A stretch of DNA of 10,337 nucleotides, from NCBI GenBank assembly GCA_027623615.1, contig JAQBVH010000054.1, positions 1 to 10,337 on the forward strand, written 5' to 3'. Below are positions 1 through 5,393 of the stretch, piece after piece. Both the position numbers and the translations under genes were made by a program. Each line of letters begins with the position of its first letter. The first letter of the stretch is position 1. The notes beneath the pieces were generated by a model, which saw only the letters and a program-made list of their open reading frames with translations, did no database searches and had not been told where the DNA came from. The stretch comes from Planctomycetota bacterium (GTDB lineage Bacteria; Planctomycetota; UBA1135; GCA-002686595).

Positions 1-2
1 TG

Positions 3-1214
3 GAGCCCGCCGAGCTCCAAGAGCTCATGAACGGGCATCCCCAACCGGACCAATGGGGACACATCAATGGTCAGGCAATCACCCTGAGCCCCGAGATCTA
101 CGTCGAGTTCCTGACCTCCCTCGATCGGCTCTCCTCCAAGACACCGGTCAAGAATCGCCTCGCGGGTCACCTCGACGACAGCTACCAGGAGCTGCTCGTC
201 GAGCAGGACAAGGCCGCCGTGCTGCTGGCGATGAACGAGGAGCGCTCGGAGACCCTGCGCGTGCACCTCGCGCTCGATCTCGCGGAGCGCAACGTGCCGG
301 GCTGGATCACTGCCGCGGTGCAGGGGTTGCGTGCGGAGTCCTGGCACCGCCAGGCCCTCGCCCACCGGCAGAACACCGCCGCCGGGGAGGACTTTCGAGC
401 CATCCTGAGCGAGGTCAAGCAGCTCCCGTCCGCTCTCCTGTGTGAGTTCGCCACAGCGCTCGTCGCCGACCGGCAGGTCCCGACCGCCCTGGTCGAGGCT
501 CTCCTGACGTTTGCGAAGTTCGCAGGCCCCAGCAAGCCAGCCTTTGCCGCGGCGATCCGGGAGCGCTGGTTCGAGAGCAGGCACGACTCCCCCGAGGACC
601 ACCTCGACGGCGAGTCCTCGAGCCTCTTGCGGACCCTGGTCTATACCATGGGGGAGGACGCGCAGCTCTATGACGAGGACTTCCTCATGCGTGTCCTCGA
701 GGACGAGATCTACGGCGAGGTCGCTATCCAAACCCTCGAGCGCAAGCGCAGCCCGCGGCTGTTGCCCGTTCTCGAGCGCAGGCTGCGTGAGAAGCCGTTC
801 ACCGCCGTTGCGGCGCGCGCTGCGCAAGCGTTGATGCGCTGGCCGACCGAGCAGCACACCGAGCTGCTCCTGTTCGCCTACGATAACCTCTCGGATACCG
901 GTGTTCGCGCTGACATCCTCAGTCGCCTGGACAACGCGCGCGCGCGGGCCGAGATCCTCGACTACTGGCGTCACCGCAAGGCCCTCGCGGACTCCAAGGA
1001 GCAGGCGGTAGCAGAGCTGCTCGCGCTCCTCGAGGACGAGAGCTCGGCCGTGCGCATCCAGGCCATCCGCGGCCTTGCCACCTTCGACGCGGTCTCGGCC
1101 ATCCCGCGTCTGATCCCGCTGCTCAAGAGCGAGGAGCGCGGCGTCGCCCCGGCAGCCGCCGAGGCCCTGGAGGTCCTCAACCGCCCCCGCACCGTCGAGA
1201 GCGAGGACAAGTAG
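3..1214 (+). CDS. HEAT-repeat-like protein, probably 5'-partial
   Basis: This is a long frame ending in TAG at 1212-1214. The first ATG is at 27 (395 aa from there), but the frame is open to the window edge (EPAELQEL precedes the Met) and the ATG has no convincing Shine-Dalgarno sequence, so the gene probably starts upstream. The protein is almost wholly helical and rich in Leu, Ala, Glu and Arg. Counting from the ATG, residues about 225-315 and 325-388 form antiparallel helix pairs typical of HEAT repeats; the clearest are the pair around AVRIQAIRGLATFD and the following AIPRLIPLLKSEERGVAPAA. I see no signal peptide, membrane segment or catalytic motif in the visible part. HEAT arrays are protein-binding scaffolds; the partner here is unknown. 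The first 200 residues are helical but not recognisable. A palindromic element follows directly. Confident as a gene, moderate for the repeat family. Confidence 0.8.
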   Translation, partial: EPAELQELMNGHPQPDQWGHINGQAITLSPEIYVEFLTSLDRLSSKTPVKNRLAGHLDDSYQELLVEQDKAAVLLAMNEERSETLRVHLALDLAERNVPGWITAAVQGLRAESWHRQALAHRQNTAAGEDFRAILSEVKQLPSALLCEFATALVADRQVPTALVEALLTFAKFAGPSKPAFAAAIRERWFESRHDSPEDHLDGESSSLLRTLVYTMGEDAQLYDEDFLMRVLEDEIYGEVAIQTLERKRSPRLLPVLERRLREKPFTAVAARAAQALMRWPTEQHTELLLFAYDNLSDTGVRADILSRLDNARARAEILDYWRHRKALADSKEQAVAELLALLEDESSAVRIQAIRGLATFDAVSAIPRLIPLLKSEERGVAPAAAEALEVLNRPRTVESEDK

Positions 1215-1217
1215 ATC

Positions 1218-1284
1218 CGCGAGCGGGAGGGTTGGTGGGGGCACGGTGCCCCCACCAAACCCGGCACCTGTACTCCCGCTCGCG
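1218..1284. repeat. Nested palindromic element (possible REP/MITE-like repeat or terminator)
   Basis: Two stems are nested. The outer arms CGCGAGCGGGAG (1218-1229) and CTCCCGCTCGCG (1273-1284) are perfect 12-base complements. Inside, 1232-1243 (TTGGTGGGGGCA) pairs perfectly with 1247-1258 (TGCCCCCACCAA) around a 3-base loop, and a few more G-C pairs are possible beyond a single bulged A at 1259. The element starts four bases after the upstream stop codon and covers the GTG at 1246. There is no T-run after it, so it is not a classical intrinsic terminator. The two-storey symmetry resembles intergenic palindromic repeats, but no second copy lies in this window. Confidence 0.7.
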
Positions 1285-1722
1285 ATTTCGGCAGACCAGG
1301 GCACCCAACGCGTCGTTCCCTACCTCGTCTACCGCGACTGCCCCGCCGCGATCGAGTTCCTCACCAAGGCCTTCGGCTTCGAGGAGCGCTTCCGCTTCCC
1401 CTTGGAGGACGGCTCGGTCGGCCACGCCGAGCTGGGCGTGGACGAGAACACCGTGATCTACGTCGCGTCGGCGGTCGATGCGATGGGCCACTCGGTTCCC
1501 AAGGACAACGGCAAGCGCCAGGGCCTCGTCTGCGTCTACGTCGCCGACTGCGACGCGGCCTACGAGCAGGTCAAGGCCGCAGGTGCGACGATCTCGTCGG
1601 AGCCCGAGGACCAGTTCTATGGCGACCGCAGCTACCGCGCGATCGACCCCGAGGGCTACGACTGGAACTTCTCCCAGCACGTCAAGGAGTTCGACCCCAG
1701 CACGATGGCGCCGCCCGCGTGA
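1246..1722 (+). CDS. VOC (glyoxalase/PhnB-like) family protein
   Basis: A 158-aa protein read from GTG 1246, the only ATG/GTG/TTG before the conserved domain. The fold signature starts at residue 22: VVPYLVYRDCPAAIEFLTKAFGFEE is the usual first beta-alpha-beta unit of PhnB-like VOC proteins, followed by GSVGHAEL (about 57-63). The second module has VYVADCDAAYEQVKAAGA (about 97-114) and ends with FYGDRSYRAIDPEGYDW and FSQHV, the usual last strands. VOC proteins are small, usually dimeric, often metal-dependent, and include glyoxalases, resistance proteins and many members of unknown substrate; no substrate can be assigned. The start lies inside a strong hairpin and residues 1-20 do not look conserved, so the native start may be a rarer codon (ATT at 1285 is in frame) or may have been displaced by the palindrome. 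The stop overlaps the next gene's GTG (GTGA), as expected for a coupled VOC plus ArsR-SRPBCC pair. Confidence 0.85.
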   Translation: MPPPNPAPVLPLAISADQGTQRVVPYLVYRDCPAAIEFLTKAFGFEERFRFPLEDGSVGHAELGVDENTVIYVASAVDAMGHSVPKDNGKRQGLVCVYVADCDAAYEQVKAAGATISSEPEDQFYGDRSYRAIDPEGYDWNFSQHVKEFDPSTMAPPA

Positions 1723-2199
1723 CGGCCCTCGACGACACCCTCGCCGATCCGGCCCGGCGCGTGGTCGTGGACCAGCTGCGGCGGGGACCTCGCTCCGCCG
1801 CGCGCCGGGACGAGCGCGCCCACGATGAGTCGACACCTACGCCTCCTACGCGAGTGCGGGTTGGTCGAGGACGAGCGGCACCCCGACGACTCGCGCGTGC
1901 GCCTCTACCACCTCCGCACTTTCGTCGTCGGCGAGGTGCTCGTCTGGGATCCCCCGATTCGCCTCGTGTTCGAGTTTCGCGCCGCCAAGTTCGAGGCCGA
2001 CGAGGTGACCGAGGTCGAGATCACCTTCCAGGTCGAGGACCAGGGCACCCGCGTGACGGTCGAACACCGCGTCTGGGAGAGCATCGGGTCCGGGCATCCG
2101 GCCCGCCACGGAATGTTCGGTCTGGCCTTCCGCCACCTGATGGGCTCCTGGTGGGGTAACCTGCTGCTGGCCCTGCAGCAGCATGAGGGCTCCAGCTGA
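1719..2199 (+). pseudogene. Degenerate ArsR-type HTH / SRPBCC (AHSA1-like) fusion
   Basis: The N-terminal frame from GTG 1719 encodes TALDDTLADPARRVVVDQLRRGPRSA, the start of an ArsR-type winged helix. The continuation lies one frame away: RAGTSAPTMSRHLRLLRECG (up to about 1858), then LVEDERHPDDSRVRLYHLR, which is the recognition helix and wing. Normally about five or six residues (of the GELAEA kind) separate these parts, so a 14- or 17-base loss near 1800 explains both the gap and the frame change. After RLYHLR the text jumps to TFVVGEVLVWDPPIRLVFEF, the middle strands of an SRPBCC domain, then TRVTVEHRVWE and a WWGNLLLAL C-terminus. The ArsR tail, linker and first part of SRPBCC (about 90 residues) are missing, in frame. 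Intact fusions are about 250 aa; this locus has about 160 codons. A shorter product from ATG 1825 (124 aa) could still be made, but it would lack a complete HTH. A sequencing or assembly fault is the alternative. Confidence 0.7.
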
Positions 2200-2217
2200 G
2201 GCCTCCCGGGCAACCCC

Positions 2218-2265
2218 ATGCCTTCTTGGCCGTCGGTAGTATCGACGCTTGTTAACCCAAGGCAT
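2218..2265. other. Nested inverted repeat upstream of the glycosyltransferase
   Basis: ATGCCTT (2218-2224) is complementary to AAGGCAT (2259-2265), and CGTCG (2231-2235) to CGACG (2243-2247) around the loop GTAGTAT. The structure lies in the 78-base gap between the SRPBCC remnant and the likely glycosyltransferase start, so it may sit in the 5' leader. The loop plus one flanking base reads GGTAGTAT, identical to one half of the BlaI-type operator at 3528-3545. There is no complete operator here. No convincing -35/-10 pair was found; function unknown. Confidence 0.3.
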
Positions 2266-2277
2266 AGAGTGCCCCCC

Positions 2278-3378
2278 ATGCTCGTCGGACTCGAAGCCTC
2301 CGCAGCCTGTAGGCCAATCCCCACGGGGGTCGCCAGGTATGCAACGCGGCTGATCCGCGAGCTGGCCAGCGCTGCTGTAGGCAACGAGCAGATCACCGCC
2401 TACGTGCGCATTTCGCGCCGTTTTGAGGAAGGGCACCGCATCCCCGATCTCGGCGGGGTGCCGTGGAAGTACTACCCCGACCCCTTGCCGCCCGCGGGTC
2501 CCCTGCCCGACGTGCTCCACGGCCTCGAGGTCAAGCTGCCGATGTGGTCGTCCTGGCGGGGTCGACATTCTCGAATCGTGACACTTCACGACCTGATCGC
2601 GGTGCTTGGTGAGGACCTGAGCGACCAGCGCTGTCAGCGGCGGAACCGCAAGCGCTACGACGCGGTGGCCAAGCGCGCCGACCACGTGCTCGCGGTCTCG
2701 AACCGGACACGGACGGACTTCCTCGAGCGCTACGACTTCGACCCGGATCGGGTGCACGTCACCCATCTGGGCGTCGATGAGCGCTTTCGGCCCTGCAACG
2801 AGGCCGAGGAAGCCCACCTGCGCCAAGCGCGTGACCTGCACGGGCCGTTCCTGCTCTACGTGGGCGACGCGACCCCCCGCAAGAACCTTCTGCGCCTGAT
2901 CGAGGCCTACGGGCGCAGCGACGCCAGTCGGGACCTGCGGCTCGTGCTGGCGGGCGCGATCGGTGCCGAGGACGGCGCGGTGGCGGACGCCCTGCGCCGC
3001 TGCCCGGCCCGGGATCGGATCCAGCTGCTCGGGTACGTCACCGAGGATGAGCTCCTGACCCTCTACGGGGCCGCCGAGGCCCTGCTCTTCCCGACCCTCT
3101 ACGAGGGCTTCGGGCTGCCGGTGCTCGAGGCGTTCGCGAGCGGTACGGCCGTCCTGGGTGCCGACGTCGGAGCCGTCCCCGAGGTCGCCGGCGGCCACGC
3201 GACCCTGGTCGACCCGCGTGACGTGGACTCGATCGCAGCGGGCATCGACAGGGTGATCACCTCGACCAGCCCCGCCCGCGACGAGGCTCGCCGCCATGCG
3301 GGCGAGTTCACCTGGCGGCGCTGCGCCGAGCGGACCCTCGAGGTCTACCGGCACTGTCGCAAGAACGGCTCGAGGTGA
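2278..3378 (+). CDS. Glycosyltransferase family 4 (GT-B fold) protein
   Basis: A 366-aa protein from ATG 2278. I prefer this start to ATG 2218, because GT4 proteins open directly with a strand like MLVGLEASA followed by a glycine loop and helix (IPTGVARYATRLIREL), while the extra 20 upstream residues look like leader sequence; neither ATG has a clear Shine-Dalgarno sequence. The N-terminal acceptor domain includes VTLHDLIAVL and a helix ending in ADHVLAVSNRTRTDF. The C-terminal donor domain has LLYVGDATPRKNL with the phosphate-binding Arg201/Lys202, and EGFGLPVLE, the EX7E motif (Glu276, Glu284), followed by GADVGAVPEVAG. Such enzymes transfer a sugar from an NDP-sugar with retention, typically onto polysaccharide, lipid or small-molecule acceptors on the cytoplasmic side of the membrane. 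Donor and acceptor cannot be read from sequence. No other polysaccharide gene is adjacent, so it looks like a single-gene unit. Confidence 0.9.
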   Translation: MLVGLEASAACRPIPTGVARYATRLIRELASAAVGNEQITAYVRISRRFEEGHRIPDLGGVPWKYYPDPLPPAGPLPDVLHGLEVKLPMWSSWRGRHSRIVTLHDLIAVLGEDLSDQRCQRRNRKRYDAVAKRADHVLAVSNRTRTDFLERYDFDPDRVHVTHLGVDERFRPCNEAEEAHLRQARDLHGPFLLYVGDATPRKNLLRLIEAYGRSDASRDLRLVLAGAIGAEDGAVADALRRCPARDRIQLLGYVTEDELLTLYGAAEALLFPTLYEGFGLPVLEAFASGTAVLGADVGAVPEVAGGHATLVDPRDVDSIAAGIDRVITSTSPARDEARRHAGEFTWRRCAERTLEVYRHCRKNGSR

Positions 3379-3392
3379 CCCGCAACTGCGCT

Positions 3393-3470
3393 GCCCGCGG
3401 TCCGGTCCCCCCTGGCGGGCGGGTGGGGGGCGCGGCGGGCCGAACCGGATCCCGGAGCCCCAAACTCCGG
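3393..3470. terminator. GC-rich stem-loops after the glycosyltransferase
   Basis: The region after the TGA at 3376-3378 can fold in several competing ways: GCCCGC (3393-3398) with GCGGGC (3415-3420), CCCCCC (3407-3412) with GGGGGG (3425-3430), and a tidy hairpin CCGGAG (3452-3457) with CTCCGG (3465-3470) around a 7-base loop. None is followed by a T-run. A termination role is a guess from position between two transcription units. Confidence 0.3.
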
Positions 3471-3497
3471 CCCCCACGCAACTTGCGGCCGCCAGAC

Positions 3498-3515
3498 CCA
3501 GTTCCCACGAACTGG
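3498..3515. other. Small hairpin next to the BlaI-type operator
   Basis: CCAGTT (3498-3503) pairs with AACTGG (3510-3515) around CCCACG, and two outer pairs are possible with one bulged C. It lies 12 bases upstream of the operator palindrome. It could be the end of the upstream unit or part of the regulatory region. Confidence 0.25.
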
Positions 3516-3527
3516 TCCGTAGCCATG

Positions 3528-3558
3528 ATACTACCTCGGTAGTATTACCGGGGTAGTC
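3528..3558. promoter_or_regulatory. BlaI/MecI-type operator, one strong and one weaker palindrome
   Basis: ATACTACC (3528-3535) and GGTAGTAT (3538-3545) form a perfect 8-base inverted repeat with a 2-base centre. The core TACTAC-N4-GTAGTA matches the dyad known for BlaI/MecI repressors. A second, weaker dyad ATTACC-GG-GGTAGT (3544-3557, one mismatch between arms) is centred 14 bases downstream. The pair lies about 35-64 bases before the repressor gene at 3592, the usual position for autoregulation of a BlaI-BlaR1 operon. TAGTAT (3540-3545) could double as a -10 element, so repressor binding would cover the promoter, but I see no good -35 box. Confidence 0.75.
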
Positions 3559-3591
3559 AGAAGGCCTTCCTACCGGGAGTCTGCACACCCC

Positions 3592-3972
3592 ATGTCCACC
3601 CGTCATCAACTCGGCGATCTTCAGCTCGCGATCATGCGCGTGCTCTGGAGCCGCACCGAGGCCACCGTCAACGAGGTTCATCGGGAGCTCGAGGACGCGC
3701 GCGGCCTCGCCCTGACCACGATCGCCACGATGCTCAAGAAGATGGAGCTGAAGGGGGTCGTGAACCACCGCACCGAGGGTCGCCAGTTCGTCTACCGGCC
3801 CACGATCGACGCGGCAGCGGTCAACCGCACCATGGTCAGCGAGCTCACCGACCGCCTCTTCGGAGGCAGCGCGGCGGCCCTGGTCAACCACCTGCTGACC
3901 GAGGGCGAGATCGACGCCTCCGAACTGACCGAGCTGCGCCAGCGGATCGAGGACGAGGGGAAGCGGGCATGA
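3592..3972 (+). CDS. BlaI/MecI/CopY-family transcriptional repressor
   Basis: A 126-aa protein of typical family length. Residues 5-72 form the winged helix: LGDLQLAIMRVLW (helix 1), ATVNEVHREL (helix 2), LALTTIATMLKKMELKGVV (recognition helix and start of wing) and GRQFVYRP (wing). Residues 76-120 form the dimerisation helices, with LFGGSAAALVNHLL. Family repressors are inactivated by cleavage in this region; Asn99-His100 sits about where MecI/BlaI is cut between Asn101 and Phe102 (inferred alignment). The start is ATG 3592 with a weak GGGAG 12 bases upstream. Its stop overlaps the M56 peptidase start (ATGA at 3969-3972), so the two are translationally coupled. It probably binds the palindromes at 3528-3558 and represses its own operon. 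No beta-lactamase gene is in view, so beta-lactam response should not be assumed. Confidence 0.93.
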   Translation: MSTRHQLGDLQLAIMRVLWSRTEATVNEVHRELEDARGLALTTIATMLKKMELKGVVNHRTEGRQFVYRPTIDAAAVNRTMVSELTDRLFGGSAAALVNHLLTEGEIDASELTELRQRIEDEGKRA

Positions 3973-5369
3973 CCACCCAAGCCCTCGCCTGGCTGGGCAC
4001 CTACGCCCTCCACTCGACCCTGCTCCTCGGCGCAGCCTGCCTGGTCACGCACCTGGTGCGTTCGGCCAGGGCGCGCGAGGTGATCTGGCGCGCCGCCCTG
4101 CTGGGCGGGTTGTTCAGCGCCAGCGTGCAGGTGCTCGTCACCGACACCGCCTGGGCCGAGCGGTTCACCGCGACCCGCTGGGTCATCGGCGCCGCTGCGG
4201 ACCCCGAGCCAAAGGTGGCTGCCGCCGAGCCCGTGCTCCTGCCGCCCCTCGACGAGGCGACCCTGGCCGCCCTCGCGGCCCTGCCGCCCGAAGCGTTCTC
4301 CGAGGAGGCCGCGCCGCCCCCCGACGCCCCCGATGCCGTCGTGGCAGGCGACGCCCCGGGGACGCCCTGGACCGAGTGGGCTCTGCTCGGCTGGGCGGTC
4401 TGCGGCGCTGGCCTCCTCGCCCTCTTCCTTCTGCACGGACGTCGCTACACCCGGCACCTCTCGGACCGGCGCGCCGTCACGGCCGGAGACCTTCCCGGGC
4501 TGCTGCAGGAGCTCCGCGAGCAGGCCGGGGTCCGTCGCCGGATCCGCCTGACCGTCTCCGACCAGCTCCAGGCGCCGATCGCCCTGGGCGTCGTGCGTCC
4601 GGAGATCTGCGTGCCGCCCCGCGCCCTTGCAATGAACCCAAACCTGGCGCGCCCGCTGCTGGCCCACGAGCTGGGACACCTGAAACGGCTCGACCCGCTC
4701 TGGCTGGGCCTGGCGCGCGCCCTCGAACTGGTGCTCTTCTTCCAGCCCCTCAACCGCATGGCGCGCAAGCGCCTGGCAGCCTGCGCCGAGTTCGCCTGCG
4801 ATGCCTTCGCGGTGCGCCAGACCGGCGACAGGGTCGAGCTGGCGAGGTGCCTGGCCGAGGTCGCGGGATGGTTGGTCGGCGAAGGGCAGGCGCGGCCGGT
4901 GTGCGCCATGGCCGACCTGCGTTCGCCGCTCGCCGAGCGGGTCGAGCGCATCCTCGAGGAGCAGCCCGCTCCCGAGCACGCGCCCGCCTGGCTCGCGCCC
5001 GTCGCAGCCTTGCTGCTCAGCGCGACCGCGGTGGCGGCGCCCGGCTTCGCGACGCCGTCCGTTGAGTTCGAAACGGCCCCGATCGAGCCCGCGCTCGAGC
5101 CGGCCCAGGACCCGGCGACCGACGACCTGACCCTCCTCTGGCAGCTCGTCACTGCCGAGCTCGGCCTCCTGCACGACGAGCTCGACCAGCTGCGCGTGCA
5201 CGCCGAGGACCCGACCCTCTCGCCCGCGACGCGCTCCCGCGTCACGGCGGCCCTGGCGCTGGGCGACAACCTGACCGAGCGCCATCAACGCATCGGGGAC
5301 CTGCTGGCCGCGTGGCAGGCGCTGGCCAGGTCCCAGGTCCCGTCCCTTCCCCTTCCCACTGTTCGCTGA
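3969..5369 (+). CDS. M56-family (BlaR1-like) membrane metallopeptidase sensor
   Basis: A 466-aa integral membrane protein. Hydrophobic segments lie at about residues 12-30, 38-56, 136-157 and 338-356. Between the third and fourth is the peptidase domain: VSDQLQAPIALGVVRPEICVPP, then the zinc motif HELGH (His233, Glu234, His237) followed by LKRLDPLW, and AEFACDAFAV, in which Glu274 is the likely third zinc ligand and Asp278 is also conserved in position. In BlaR1/MecR1 this domain cleaves the partner repressor after a signal is sensed outside. Here the loop at about 72-135 is rich in Ala, Pro and Glu, and the tail after the last membrane segment is only about 110 residues, helical (LLWQLVTAELGLLHDELDQL), with no penicillin-binding serine motifs. 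The input is therefore not a classical beta-lactam sensor. Coupled to the upstream repressor gene; the next gene starts 24 bases after its stop. Confidence 0.9.
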   Translation: MTTQALAWLGTYALHSTLLLGAACLVTHLVRSARAREVIWRAALLGGLFSASVQVLVTDTAWAERFTATRWVIGAAADPEPKVAAAEPVLLPPLDEATLAALAALPPEAFSEEAAPPPDAPDAVVAGDAPGTPWTEWALLGWAVCGAGLLALFLLHGRRYTRHLSDRRAVTAGDLPGLLQELREQAGVRRRIRLTVSDQLQAPIALGVVRPEICVPPRALAMNPNLARPLLAHELGHLKRLDPLWLGLARALELVLFFQPLNRMARKRLAACAEFACDAFAVRQTGDRVELARCLAEVAGWLVGEGQARPVCAMADLRSPLAERVERILEEQPAPEHAPAWLAPVAALLLSATAVAAPGFATPSVEFETAPIEPALEPAQDPATDDLTLLWQLVTAELGLLHDELDQLRVHAEDPTLSPATRSRVTAALALGDNLTERHQRIGDLLAAWQALARSQVPSLPLPTVR

Positions 5370-5379
5370 CTCCCAACTC

Positions 5380-5385
5380 GAGGAG
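5380..5385 (+). promoter_or_regulatory. Shine-Dalgarno sequence deciding GTG start 5394
   Basis: GAGGAG lies 8 bases before GTG 5394. It is the clearest ribosome binding site in the window and fixes the start of the coiled-coil gene, because a signal-peptide-like sequence follows immediately. Confidence 0.7.
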
Positions 5386-5393
5386 ACCTCATC

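Noticed and set aside
1719..2159. Full-length frame-0 product of 146 aa as a real protein
   Set aside because: Only the first 25-30 residues look like ArsR; after about 1800 the text becomes Arg/Pro-rich out-of-frame sequence, while the ArsR-SRPBCC text continues in the other frame.
2161..2181. Hairpin CTGCTGC/GCAGCAG near the end of the SRPBCC remnant
   Set aside because: It is explained by repeated Leu and Gln codons in conserved coding text (LLLALQQH), so there is no need for a separate element.
1846..3891. Long open frame of 681 codons on the minus strand, and similar long minus-strand frames at 3792-5537, 5647-6918 and 8057-9583
   Set aside because: These mirror well-supported plus-strand genes in GC-rich DNA. 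Their composition is Arg/Gly/Val/Leu-rich with no domain I recognise, and they run across gene boundaries and the operator region.
3969..5369. Assigning the operon to beta-lactam resistance (blaR1/blaI)
   Set aside because: There are no penicillin-binding serine motifs in the sensor and no beta-lactamase gene in the window; family similarity alone does not support that substrate.
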